From positions 1 to 64,000 of the forward strand of contig NZ_LYXE01000069.1 in the NCBI RefSeq assembly GCF_002532075.1: 64,000 nt of DNA, written 5' to 3'. Position numbers and translations under genes: made by a program. The stretch comes from Candidatus Chloroploca asiatica. Lineage in GTDB: Bacteria > Chloroflexota > Chloroflexia > Chloroflexales > Chloroflexaceae. Position 1 is the stretch's first letter. Every line of letters starts with the position of its first letter. The notes under the pieces are model-generated. The model did no database searches and was not told the origin of the DNA. It worked only from the letters and a program-made list of their open reading frames with translations. Of the stretch, positions 24,458 through 32,655 are shown piece after piece.

Positions 24458-25440
24458 ACCAGCTAGCAATTGATCTGGGGGCTGTGCTTGCGGCGGCGGC
24501 ACCGCTGATCTTTGCCACGATGGGCGCGTTGCTCAGCGAGCGCTCGGGGGTGATCAATCTCTCGCTTGATGGCACAATTATGCTCGGGGCGATGGGCGGT
24601 TTCACGGTGGCCCTTGTGACCAACAGCGTTCCGCTGGGCTTTGGCGGGGCGGCGCTGATCGGGGCGGCGATCGCCCTGATCCTGTGCATCCTCAGCCTCA
24701 CGCTGGGCCAGTCACAGACAGCGGTGGGTTTTGTGCTTGCGCTGCTTGGGATTGAACTCTCCTCGTTTCTTGGTGCACCAGTGGTGCGCGTGCCTGGCCC
24801 GTCAGTGCCGTTTCTGCCGATTCCGTTGCTGGCTGATCTGCCAATCGTTGGGGTGGTCTTTTTTCGGCATAATTTGCTGATCTATCTTAGCTTTCTGCTG
24901 GTGCCCTTTATCTGGTGGATGCTCTTTCATACGCGCATGGGTTTGACGGTGCGGGCGCTTGGCGAGCGACCTGCGGCAGCATTTGCGCGTGGGGTTCCCG
25001 TGACGCGGATGCGCTACCTGATGTGCATTCTTGGGGGGGCACTGGTGGGCATTGCTGGGGCGGCCTATTCGCTCGATCTCCGGCAGGGTTGGTCGTACCG
25101 ACACACCTTTGGCATGGGATGGATCGCACTGGCGATTGTGATCTTTGGGGGATGGCGTCCGTGGCGCGTCGCCTTTGGTTGCTATCTCTTTGCGGCGCTT
25201 GAGATTGTCGCGCTTCGCTCGCAGCGTACGATGGCAGGTGTACCAACACAGGTCTTCCAGGTGGCACCATTTGTGCTGATGATCCTGGTGTTGGCGCTGG
25301 TGAACCTGGTCTCTAGCCCGCAAGCGCTCCGGCGGATTGCGAGCCTCCCACCGACCTTGCGCGGCCCTGTCGCGATGCTTGTTTCACGGTTGGCCGTTGC
25401 GGCCCCTGCGGCCCTTGGGCAACGCTTCGAGCGCCCTTGA
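24454..25440 (+). CDS. ABC transporter permease 2 (BMP/nucleoside type)
   Basis: A 328-residue polytopic protein with ERSGVINLSLDGTIMLGAMG near the N-terminus, the hallmark of NupQ/YufQ-type permeases, and a cytoplasmic coupling loop LTVRALGERPAAAFARGV. It starts within the ATGA overlap with permease 1. It completes a lipoprotein-ATPase-permease-permease importer. Confidence 0.91.
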   Translation: MNQLAIDLGAVLAAAAPLIFATMGALLSERSGVINLSLDGTIMLGAMGGFTVALVTNSVPLGFGGAALIGAAIALILCILSLTLGQSQTAVGFVLALLGIELSSFLGAPVVRVPGPSVPFLPIPLLADLPIVGVVFFRHNLLIYLSFLLVPFIWWMLFHTRMGLTVRALGERPAAAFARGVPVTRMRYLMCILGGALVGIAGAAYSLDLRQGWSYRHTFGMGWIALAIVIFGGWRPWRVAFGCYLFAALEIVALRSQRTMAGVPTQVFQVAPFVLMILVLALVNLVSSPQALRRIASLPPTLRGPVAMLVSRLAVAAPAALGQRFERP

Positions 25441-25463
25441 GGGCGTGACCCAGCAAGCGTTCC

Positions 25464-25510
25464 TTTGCTCGCACACAAGGCCAGCGAAACTGGCCTTGTG
25501 TGCGAGCAAA
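25464..25510. terminator. Perfect 21-bp stem-loop terminator of the importer operon
   Basis: The arms 25464-25484 and 25490-25510 are exact complements around CGAAA. The outer pairs are TTT/AAA. It separates the importer from the convergent yvcK gene. Confidence 0.82.
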
Positions 25511-25520
25511 AGAGCAAGTA

Positions 25521-26552
25521 TCAGAGGCGTTGATCGAGGATGAGTTTCCAGAGCGCCATGCCGATCAAGGCAGGGTCGTGGCGGATGGTGTCCTGTTTGT
25601 TCCAGAGCTCGCGTTTGCCTGAGGGGGTTTCGGTGAGGTTGCGCACCAGTGGCGTGACGCCATGTGCGGCGATGCGGGCCAGTTCTTGATCGTCAGGCTC
25701 GAGGAGATGCACCCCTTCGGCGGCGTAGGCCGCCAGGATCGCAGGATCAAGATCTTCACTGCGGTTGATCAAAGCGGACGTCAAGGTGCCCGGCCCAAGC
25801 AGAGCGACTAGATGATCGATATGCGCGTAGACATTCATGCCGTCGGTCTGACCTGGCTGGGTGGTGGTATTGCAGACAAAAACGATGCGGGCCTTGCTTG
25901 TGCGGAGGGCGTCGATCATACCGTCAAAGAGCAACGAGGCTAGCACCGACGTAAAGAAACTGCCCGGGCCAAGCACAATCAAATCGGCTTCGCTGATTGC
26001 CGCGAGCACCGCAGGATTGGCGGGGGCTGAAGCGGGTTTGAGGAAGAGGCGGGCAAGCGGGGGTTTGTTGAGGCCGCGTACGGCCAGTTCGGTCTCGACC
26101 AGGCTGCCATCCGCGAGTTCGGCGCAGAGATGGGCATCAACGGTTGCAACGGGCAGAATGGTCGCACGACAAGCAAGCATCGTGCTGATGATCGTGATCG
26201 CCTGCCCAAAATCACCGGTCATCTGGGCGAGAGCAGCGATCAAGAGATTACCAAAGGCCATCCCGTCAAGGGCTGGCAGCGTTGGGGCAACAAAGCGGTA
26301 CTGCATCAACCGTGCGAGCAGGTCGTCGGGGTCGCGGGCGAGTTTGGCGAGCGTATTGCGCAGATCGCCCGGGGCCGGGATGCCCCCAAGTTCACGAGCG
26401 ACCCCGGTGCTGCGCCCAGTATCGGTGACCGCAATCACCCCGGTGAGGTTGCCATGATAGGGCTGCATCCCTTGCAATACCTGGCTGACCCCACCACCGC
26501 CACCGATCGCTACGAGCTTGAAACCCGCTCCCTCATCTATCCCGTTGGTCAT
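25521..26552 (-). CDS. yvcK: YvcK/GlmR-type gluconeogenesis factor (CofD-like fold)
   Basis: A 343-residue protein of the CofD/YvcK family, which binds UDP-sugars and controls peptidoglycan precursor flux on gluconeogenic growth. Motifs are LVAIGGGGGVSQVLQGM, TDTGRSTGVAREL, PGDLRNTLAKLA, GPGSFFTSVLASLL and VCNTTTQPGQTDGM. The start at 26552 is set by AGGAG 9 nt upstream; the frame is open to 26582. The usual neighbours rapZ and whiA are absent here. Confidence 0.9.
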   Translation of the reverse strand: MTNGIDEGAGFKLVAIGGGGGVSQVLQGMQPYHGNLTGVIAVTDTGRSTGVARELGGIPAPGDLRNTLAKLARDPDDLLARLMQYRFVAPTLPALDGMAFGNLLIAALAQMTGDFGQAITIISTMLACRATILPVATVDAHLCAELADGSLVETELAVRGLNKPPLARLFLKPASAPANPAVLAAISEADLIVLGPGSFFTSVLASLLFDGMIDALRTSKARIVFVCNTTTQPGQTDGMNVYAHIDHLVALLGPGTLTSALINRSEDLDPAILAAYAAEGVHLLEPDDQELARIAAHGVTPLVRNLTETPSGKRELWNKQDTIRHDPALIGMALWKLILDQRL

Positions 26553-26846
26553 GGTGTCTCTCCTGGCGTCGTACTCTACCATCGCCTAATTGTACGGTAG
26601 ATCCTGCTCTTTTCGGCCAGGACTTCCGACTTGCCGTGCCCTGAAAACTATGTTATGTTGGCAGAGAGTTTAGGGGCCGCAGGCCCCCCGAAATCAGGCT
26701 TGTGGTGGCGAAAAAGCCAGCATACGCGTCGGTTTCTGCGTTCATGCGTATGGGGCAGTGCCCCCCAGGAAGCTTACTTGCGTTGGCAAGAAGTCGGGTT
26801 TGGGGGGGCAAGCCCTGCGAGTTTCAGCCGGAGGCGTTACATTCGT
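26553..26846 (+). other. aroC promoter and structured leader
   Basis: TTGCCG (26631-26636), a 17-bp spacer and TATGTT (26654-26659) make a plausible promoter. The leader of about 180 nt then has four consecutive inverted repeats: GGGGCC-GCA-GGCCCC (26673-26687), CATACGC/GCGTATG (26721-26752), GGGGC-AGT-GCCCC (26752-26764) and CTTGC-GTTG-GCAAG (26777-26790). No known riboswitch class was recognised. It reads open in the aroC frame but shows no coding similarity. Confidence 0.5.
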
Positions 26847-27917
26847 ATGGCAGGCAATAGTTTTGGGCAGATCTTTCGGTTGACCACATGGGGCGAGTCG
26901 CACGGGCCAGCCGTGGGTTGCACGGTTGATGGCTGCCCGTCTGGATTGCCACTCGAACCTGAGGCGATCCAGCGCGAGCTTGACCGTCGCCGTGTTGGAC
27001 AGAGCAAGGTGAGTTCACAACGGCAGGAACCCGATCAGGTACAGATCCTGTCGGGGGTTTTCGAGGGGCGCACCACTGGCTCGCCGATTACGATGCTTGT
27101 CTTCAACACCGACGCCAAGTCGGGGCATTACGAAAATATCAAAGATCTCTATCGCCCCGGCCACGCCGATTATAGCTGGGACGCCAAATATGGCTTTCGC
27201 GATTGGCGGGGCGGTGGGCGTTCGAGTGCGCGTGAGACGATCGGGCGGGTCGCTGGTGGGGCGATTGCCCGCTTGCTCCTCGCTCGCGAAGGCATCTCGA
27301 TTATTGCCTATACGCTGCAGATGGGTGATCTGTGTGCCGAGGTGTTTGACGAGGATGAGATTGAGCGCAATATTATGCGGTGCCCAGATGCCCGGGTGGC
27401 TGCGTTGATGGTTGAGCGGGTTGATCAGGCGCGTCGGTCGCTCGACTCGCTTGGTGGCATTGTCGAGGTTCGCGCCCGTGGTGTGCCACCTGGTCTGGGT
27501 GAACCAGTCTTTGATAAACTGCAGGCGGAGATCGGCAAGGCGATGTTTTCGATTCCCGCGATCAAAGGGGTCGAGATCGGCGAAGGCTTTGGAGTCGCCG
27601 GGTTGCGTGGCTCTGAGCATAATGATCCCTTTGTGCGCCGCGAGGATGGGCGTATTGGCACGGTCAGCAACCGTCACGGAGGGATCCTCGGTGGCATTTC
27701 GACGGGCGAAGAGATTGTGATCCGCCTGGCTGCCAAGCCGCCGGCGAGCATTGCGCAGGCCCAACAAACGGTGGATCGCGAGGGCAATGCGGCGACCATC
27801 GAGGTGCGAGGGCGTCACGATCCGACGGTGCTGCCGCGCCTGGTGCCGGTGGCTGAAGCCATGCTCGCGCTTGTGCTGGCTGACCATCTTCTGCGCCAGC
27901 GTACGGCGCGGGCATAA
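26847..27917 (+). CDS. aroC: Chorismate synthase
   Basis: A 356-residue FMN-dependent enzyme converting EPSP to chorismate, the last shared step to aromatic amino acids. Signatures are [39 protein letters not shown] and [18 protein letters not shown], with [11 protein letters not shown] later; catalytic histidines are in GESHG and RHGG. ATG 26847 is preceded by GGAGG (12 nt). It forms a unit with the membrane protein and tyrA downstream. Confidence 0.96.
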   Translation: MAGNSFGQIFRLTTWGESHGPAVGCTVDGCPSGLPLEPEAIQRELDRRRVGQSKVSSQRQEPDQVQILSGVFEGRTTGSPITMLVFNTDAKSGHYENIKDLYRPGHADYSWDAKYGFRDWRGGGRSSARETIGRVAGGAIARLLLAREGISIIAYTLQMGDLCAEVFDEDEIERNIMRCPDARVAALMVERVDQARRSLDSLGGIVEVRARGVPPGLGEPVFDKLQAEIGKAMFSIPAIKGVEIGEGFGVAGLRGSEHNDPFVRREDGRIGTVSNRHGGILGGISTGEEIVIRLAAKPPASIAQAQQTVDREGNAATIEVRGRHDPTVLPRLVPVAEAMLALVLADHLLRQRTARA

Positions 27918-27931
27918 CGCTGAGTGACCTT

Positions 27932-28525
27932 ATGAATCTTGCGCGACCGCAAATCTCGTTGTTGCTCGCAGCGATCGCTGGCCTCTGCTGGGCGGCGGCG
28001 CTGGCGCTGCTGCTTTTTGGCGGGCTTTCACCGGCTGATCCCGTCTTTGCACTGCAGCGGTTGCTCTTTTATGGGTTGGCCCTGACCGCTCCGCTGTTGA
28101 CCTTTATCCCGGTTGAGCGGGCGATGGGTCTGACGGGGTTGACGATTGAGGGTACCGTCGGTTCGTTTTTGTTGCTCTACATTCTTGCCTTTGTGCCTGC
28201 ACCACAAGACTGGCTGCTTGATTTGCCTGATCTGCCAATCTACGCCCTCTTTATCGGGGCTCTCTTTCTGGTTGGGGCGGCGGTCAGTCGTCCTTTTCTT
28301 CATGCTGCCAGCCTGCGCCTCTTTCACACACGGGCGCGGGCGCTTGATAGTCGGCGGGTACGTCGTCAGTCGTATGAAATTGGCCTACTGGTGGCAATGA
28401 TTGCCATGCTCGCTGGGCTACGGGTTCTCACCTGGGTCAGTTTGCTGTTGCTGACAGTGGTGGTCGTGATTGCTGAATTGCTCTTTCTCGCTCAGGTGCG
28501 TGCCGAAGTAAGCGGCGAAGTCTAA
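27932..28525 (+). CDS. Uncharacterised polytopic membrane protein, 197 aa
   Basis: Not recognised. Hydrophobic segments lie at about 8-30, 42-60, 72-90, 105-125, 150-168 and 170-190, with one basic cytoplasmic loop (LFHTRARALDSRRVRRQSYE). It has no catalytic motif. It lies 14 bp after aroC and 9 bp before tyrA, so it is co-transcribed with aromatic biosynthesis genes; a transport or membrane-anchor role would be speculation. Confidence 0.75.
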   Translation: MNLARPQISLLLAAIAGLCWAAALALLLFGGLSPADPVFALQRLLFYGLALTAPLLTFIPVERAMGLTGLTIEGTVGSFLLLYILAFVPAPQDWLLDLPDLPIYALFIGALFLVGAAVSRPFLHAASLRLFHTRARALDSRRVRRQSYEIGLLVAMIAMLAGLRVLTWVSLLLLTVVVVIAELLFLAQVRAEVSGEV

Positions 28526-28534
28526 GGAGCATGC

Positions 28535-29500
28535 ATGGTTCGGATAAGCATTATCGGGTTGGGATTGATTGGTACGTCGCTTGGCATGGCGTTGCGTTCG
28601 GCTGAGGCGAGTGAGTCGCCGCTGGGTGCCCTGGAAGTTGTTGGGTGGGATCGTGATCAGCGGGCGGTCAAGGAGGCGCGCGGGCGGCTGGCGATTGATC
28701 GCGAGGCGCGGACGCTGGTCGAGGCGGTGCGTGACGCTCAGATTATTGTGGTGGCAACCCCGGTGCTTGCGATCCGTGAGGTGTTTGCTCAGCTTGGGCC
28801 GCTGCTGGCGTCAGGCACCGTTGTGACTGATGTTGCGAGTACCAAGGCCGAAGTCGCGCAGTGGGCTGCAACCTTGCCGTCGGGGGTGGCCTATGTGGGT
28901 GGGCACCCGATGGCAGGCAAAGAGAAGGCCGGGGCCAAAGCCGCTGATCCTGAGCTCTTCAATGGGGCGATCTACTGTTTAACCACCGGGCGGAGTACCC
29001 CTCAGGCGGCGCTTGAAGCGGTTGAGGCGATGGTGCGGACGGTCGGGGCCAAGCCGTACTATATCGACCCTGAAGAGCATGATGTGTATGTGGCTGGTAT
29101 CTCGCACCTGCCTATGTTGCTTTCGGTCGGATTGGTCGAGATCACTGGGCGCAGCGCGGCCTGGAAAGAGATGGCGGCCCTGGCGGCGACGGGCTTTCGC
29201 GATGTTTCGCGGCTTGCCTCGGGTGACCCTGAAATGCACCGCGATATCCTGTTGACCAATCGCGTGGGCCTCCAGCGCTGGATCGACGAGATGATCAGCT
29301 TTCTGTTGGAAGTCCGCGATCAGGTTGACGAGGGCGACGCCGAAGATATCGAGGCGTTGCTGCAACGGGTACGCGAGCAACGCGAAGGCTGGCTTGAGAC
29401 GCGGCCTGGTCTGCGCCCCGGTGAAGATGCCTTCTTGCATCAACCCGAACCTGAACGCCGCAACTTGCTCACCTTCCGCCTCCCCCGGCGTCGCTCGTAA
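28535..29500 (+). CDS. tyrA: Prephenate dehydrogenase
   Basis: A 321-residue NAD(P)-dependent enzyme of tyrosine synthesis. Rossmann loop GLGLIGTSLGMALR is at the N-terminus; the substrate motifs GGHPMAGKEKAGAKAADPEL and ISHLPMLLSVGL carry the catalytic His. The helical dimerisation domain follows. It lacks an ACT domain, so feedback control by tyrosine through that domain is not expected. Confidence 0.92.
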   Translation: MVRISIIGLGLIGTSLGMALRSAEASESPLGALEVVGWDRDQRAVKEARGRLAIDREARTLVEAVRDAQIIVVATPVLAIREVFAQLGPLLASGTVVTDVASTKAEVAQWAATLPSGVAYVGGHPMAGKEKAGAKAADPELFNGAIYCLTTGRSTPQAALEAVEAMVRTVGAKPYYIDPEEHDVYVAGISHLPMLLSVGLVEITGRSAAWKEMAALAATGFRDVSRLASGDPEMHRDILLTNRVGLQRWIDEMISFLLEVRDQVDEGDAEDIEALLQRVREQREGWLETRPGLRPGEDAFLHQPEPERRNLLTFRLPRRRS

Positions 29501-29604
29501 GATCGCTCTTCTCTCGGGCTAGACCCAATAGCTTGCCAAGAAGGCGGTTGTTTTGACGCAAAGGCGCAAAGGTTTTCGCGTAGGTGCGCGCACCCAGGAA
29601 AGTC

Positions 29605-29627
29605 GGAAAACTTCGTTGACAGACTAC
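29605..29627. repeat. Single end of a dispersed repeat
   Basis: GGAAAACTTCGTTGACAGAC shares an exact 17-nt core (AAACTTCGTTGACAGAC) with the reverse complement of the segment around 54631-54648, and a looser match to 54714-54735. It abuts the stop codon of the minus-strand gene at 29628. The rest of 29501-29604 has no feature besides GCAAAGGCGCAAAGG. Confidence 0.5.
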
Positions 29628-30602
29628 TTACCGCGCTGAGGCCCGCACCACCCATGTCGCCAAATCAGCATCCCACCCCCAGGTAGCTTGACGAGCCTGT
29701 GGGTTGCCGGTGGCGCTCGATTGCAATGAGAAGTTGAAGGGCACCAGATCAACGATGAGTTCGTCACCGACGAGGCGCATTTTGCGGGCGCGTTCGCCGG
29801 CAGTGGCCCCAGCGGTGGTGAGATCGAGCAGCGGACGAAGTGGGCCGCTGGGGGTTCCGCTGGCATCGAGCGGAAGGGCAACAAGATCAGGGCTGCGGGC
29901 CAGGCCCGCATAGAGATCATAGCCATCGGGGGTTGCCACAACGAGCACCCCCATCACATCAAGGTCCGTCACCAGGCTGGTCTGTTGCCCGCCGCGATCG
30001 ATCGCAACGATGCCGCCCCGTTCTTCGCCAGGGGTTGAGCCGATGACTGTCCCGGCAAAGAGGCGGTCAAGCCCACAGGCATAGGTCAGGCCCAGGATGC
30101 CAAAGGGATTGCGTTCGCCAGCCTCGCCTGCGAGGGTGGCAAAGGGACTCATGATTCCGGTGGCACTGTCAACGCGCCAGAGGGTGGTCACGCCTGCCAG
30201 GGGGTTATCTTGCAGTGAAATCCGCGGGGTGGGGGCCACATAGACATTGCCCATATGATCATAGGCCATGGCCCCGAGGTATCCGGCAGCATCCCAGGTT
30301 GGATGCTGATAGACGGTTGAGTCAGTGAGCAGAACGAGGCCTTGCTCGGTGCGATCGGTTGCCAGCGCAAGTGTACTTCCGGCTTCGGCAGCGAAGGTAG
30401 TGGCAAAGGCGGGCAATCCGCGGCATCCGTCGGTTGCTAACGGTACGGTGGAGGTCGGTTGGTTTGCCGGCGACCTCGTGACCAACATAACGATCAAAAG
30501 AAGCGTTCCGAGGGCCAAAAGCATCCCCATGGCAAGCATGGCATGTCGGGAGTTATGCCGTGGTCTGGGTTGCTGTCTGGATGGTGAGTGGGACCGTCTC
30601 AT
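29628..30602 (-). CDS. Membrane-anchored beta-propeller-like protein of unknown function
   Basis: 324 residues: a basic N-terminus, one membrane helix (about 22-42), then an extracytoplasmic domain of repeated beta motifs such as GYLGAMAYDHMGNVYVAPT, PFGILGLTYACGLDRLFAGT and GVLVVATPDGYDLYAGLA, suggesting a six- or seven-bladed propeller. Two cysteines (about 60 and 179) may form a disulfide. No catalytic site was recognised. A perfect palindrome lies just upstream at 30621-30644. Confidence 0.72.
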   Translation of the reverse strand: MRRSHSPSRQQPRPRHNSRHAMLAMGMLLALGTLLLIVMLVTRSPANQPTSTVPLATDGCRGLPAFATTFAAEAGSTLALATDRTEQGLVLLTDSTVYQHPTWDAAGYLGAMAYDHMGNVYVAPTPRISLQDNPLAGVTTLWRVDSATGIMSPFATLAGEAGERNPFGILGLTYACGLDRLFAGTVIGSTPGEERGGIVAIDRGGQQTSLVTDLDVMGVLVVATPDGYDLYAGLARSPDLVALPLDASGTPSGPLRPLLDLTTAGATAGERARKMRLVGDELIVDLVPFNFSLQSSATGNPQARQATWGWDADLATWVVRASAR

Positions 30603-30620
30603 ATGCCTCCTTCATGTGGA

Positions 30621-30644
30621 AACGGCTGCCATATGGCAGCCGTT
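30621..30644. promoter_or_regulatory. 24-bp perfect palindrome
   Basis: AACGGCTGCCAT is followed directly by its reverse complement. It lies 19 bp upstream of the start of the minus-strand propeller gene, where a terminator for that gene would not be expected, so it may be an operator or a 5' leader hairpin. Confidence 0.5.
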
Positions 30645-30741
30645 GGGGGTATAAGGGGACGACAGTGGGGTTATTAGAGGTATCTGTCAGGGACACGTCT
30701 GTCGCTCCGGACGCCTGACCTGTGATGAGTATAACAAACCC

Positions 30742-30834
30742 GGTTACAAACAAGATCAGCCTTTAGCCGGATTATCCTTGACTCGCGAGTACTGGTTACA
30801 AACGCGATCAGCCTCAGGGCCGATTATCTTTGAC
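30742..30834 (+). promoter_or_regulatory. Two 41-bp direct repeats, candidate operator
   Basis: The repeats start GGTTACAAAC at 30742 and 30794 and end TTGAC; 33 of 41 positions agree, with the changes mostly in the middle. The 52-bp period equals five helical turns, so both face the same side of DNA. They precede the corrinoid/GGDEF operon by about 120 bp. This looks like a tandem binding site for an unidentified regulator. Confidence 0.65.
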
Positions 30835-30955
30835 GCCCCGGTGAAGAGATCTTTCCTGGGGATAACTGTCTCTCTTCCAATGTGAGGGCACTGGGCTTGT
30901 ACCATGAGATGGTACAAGGCATTCTGTCCAGCGAAGGACAATGAGAGAGGTTCTT

Positions 30956-31606
30956 ATGACGGCAGAACGAGACATTGACGCACAACGTAACGTATTTCTC
31001 GAAGCCTTGCTTGCCATTGATCGCCTCGAAGTGCGGCGCCTCCTCGAAGAACTTGTGTCCGAGATCAGTCCGGTCATAATGGTTGAGCAACTCATCGTGC
31101 CGGCGCTTGAAGTGATTGGTGAACGCTGGGAGCAAGGTGACGTACCGCTGGCACAGGTCTATATGAGCGGGCGTATCTGTGAAGAGATTGTTGATACGCT
31201 CTTGCCAGCGGCGAATGTCCAGCAGCAAAGACAACCTGTCATCGCGATTGCGGTGCTCGAAGACTACCATATGCTGGGCAAGCGGATGGTCTATGCGACG
31301 TTACGCTCGGGTGGCTTTGTCGTCAGCGATTATGGTCGGATTGATACCGATAATCTTGTTGCCAGGGTTGTGCGTGAACGGGTTGCTATCTTGCTTATTT
31401 CAGTGTTGATGCTGCCCTCGGCGTTGCAGGTCAAAGCGGTGCGTGAGCGACTCGATGCGGCAGGATGGCGACCAAAAATCATTGTTGGTGGTGCCCCGTT
31501 CCGGTTTGACCGACAGCTCTGGCAAGAGGTCGGGGCCGATGCGGTGGGCTACACGGCGTCGGATAGTGTTGGGCTGGTGACGAGTTTGTTGGAGGCATCC
31601 GCATGA
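30956..31606 (+). CDS. Corrinoid (B12-binding) protein, MtaC/MetH-cap type
   Basis: 216 residues. The N-terminal helical cap (about 1-90, with VIGERWEQGDVPLAQVYMSG) is that of methyltransferase corrinoid proteins. The C-terminal Rossmann-like domain has the lower-ligand motif DYHMLG (D103, H105, G108), followed by VGGAPF. It would carry methylcobamide between partner proteins. ATG 30956 is chosen because GAGAGG is 5-6 nt upstream; ATG 30941 is in frame. The stop overlaps the next gene (ATGA). No classical MtaB- or MttB-type substrate methyltransferase is nearby, which is unusual. Confidence 0.88.
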   Translation: MTAERDIDAQRNVFLEALLAIDRLEVRRLLEELVSEISPVIMVEQLIVPALEVIGERWEQGDVPLAQVYMSGRICEEIVDTLLPAANVQQQRQPVIAIAVLEDYHMLGKRMVYATLRSGGFVVSDYGRIDTDNLVARVVRERVAILLISVLMLPSALQVKAVRERLDAAGWRPKIIVGGAPFRFDRQLWQEVGADAVGYTASDSVGLVTSLLEASA

Positions 31607-32655
31607 CAGCTATGACTTCACTAGAGCGGGTCTTGACGACGCTTGGGCATCAGGAGCCTGATCGGGTGCCGCTCTTTCTGCTCGTCACAATGCATGGCGC
31701 ACGTGAATTGGGCTTGTCGCTGCGAGACTATTTCGCGCATGCCGAGTATGTGGCTGAAGGTCAGTTGCGGATGGCGCACAAGTATCAAAACGACTGCCTC
31801 TACGCACTTTTTTATGCGGCATTGGAGGTCGAGGCGTGGGGGGGCGAGGTCATCTTCAGCGATGATGGTCCGGCCAATGCTGGCGAGCCCATGATCCGCA
31901 AGCCGGAAGCGATTCGCACCCTCAAAGCCCCAGTGGTCGAAACCTCGCCTGTCCTTGGGCGTGTTCTGGATGCGATCAGGCAGATGCGCTCACGCAGTGA
32001 GGAGGCGATGCCGATTATTGGGGTTGTGATTGCCCCCTTCTCATTGCCCGTGATGCAACTGGGCTTCGAGCAGTACCTGACGTGGATGTACGAACAGCCT
32101 GAGGTTGTCAAGCATCTCTTGCAGATCAACGCAGAATTTGCGGTGGCCTGGGCCAATGCGCAGCTTGAAGCCGGGGCGACGGCCATCTGCTATTTTGATC
32201 CGGTCGCCTCAACCACGGTGGTCTCGCGGGAACAATATCTGGACTTTGATCATCGCCTGAGTAAAGACGTGATTGCACGGATCAAAGGGCCGGTTGCAAC
32301 CCATGTAGCGTCGGGGCGCTGCATGCCGCTGCTTGATGATTTTGCGCAGACGGGGGCGCTCGCGGTTGCGGTCAGTATCGAGGAAGATCTGGCCCTGATG
32401 AAGCAGAAGGTCGCGGGGCGGGTGAGTCTGCTTGGCAATCTGAATGGGATTGAGATGCGTCGTTGGACGGAAGCCGAGGCTGAGGCGGCCGTCAAGGCGG
32501 CAATTGCGGCGGCTGGGCGTGGGGGCGGCTTTATTCTCGCCGATAATCATGGCGAAATCCCCTTCCAGGTGCCCGAAACGACGTTGATGGTGATCAGCGA
32601 AGCGGTACAACGCTGGGGTCGGTATCCGCTCGACTGGGTAGGTAATGAACGTTAA
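31603..32655 (+). CDS. UroD/MtaA-CmuA-family protein (methyltransferase-like) with altered metal site
   Basis: A 350-residue (beta/alpha)8 protein of the uroporphyrinogen decarboxylase superfamily, closest in layout to methylcobamide:thiol methyltransferases (GHQEPDRVPLF start; PVMQLGFEQYLTWMYEQPE). MtaA-type enzymes bind Zn through H-x-C and a later Cys. Here H234 is kept, but the Cys two residues later is A236, and the later Cys position reads NH (H316). A normal thiol-activating zinc site is therefore absent. It overlaps both neighbours, indicating obligate co-expression with the corrinoid protein and the cyclase. It may be a non-thiol methyl acceptor enzyme or a sensor. Confidence 0.82.
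   Translation: MTAMTSLERVLTTLGHQEPDRVPLFLLVTMHGARELGLSLRDYFAHAEYVAEGQLRMAHKYQNDCLYALFYAALEVEAWGGEVIFSDDGPANAGEPMIRKPEAIRTLKAPVVETSPVLGRVLDAIRQMRSRSEEAMPIIGVVIAPFSLPVMQLGFEQYLTWMYEQPEVVKHLLQINAEFAVAWANAQLEAGATAICYFDPVASTTVVSREQYLDFDHRLSKDVIARIKGPVATHVASGRCMPLLDDFAQTGALAVAVSIEEDLALMKQKVAGRVSLLGNLNGIEMRRWTEAEAEAAVKAAIAAAGRGGGFILADNHGEIPFQVPETTLMVISEAVQRWGRYPLDWVGNER

Larger units (their letters stand above)
30603..30955. other. 353-bp divergent region upstream of the corrinoid operon
   Basis: It contains a 24-bp perfect palindrome (30621-30644), two 41-bp direct repeats (30742-30782, 30794-30834), a perfect 10-bp-stem hairpin CTTGTACCAT-GAG-ATGGTACAAG (30896-30918) and GTCC/GGAC close to the first gene. 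No clear sigma-70 promoter was found; both repeats end in TTGAC. No small gene is supported. Confidence 0.65.
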
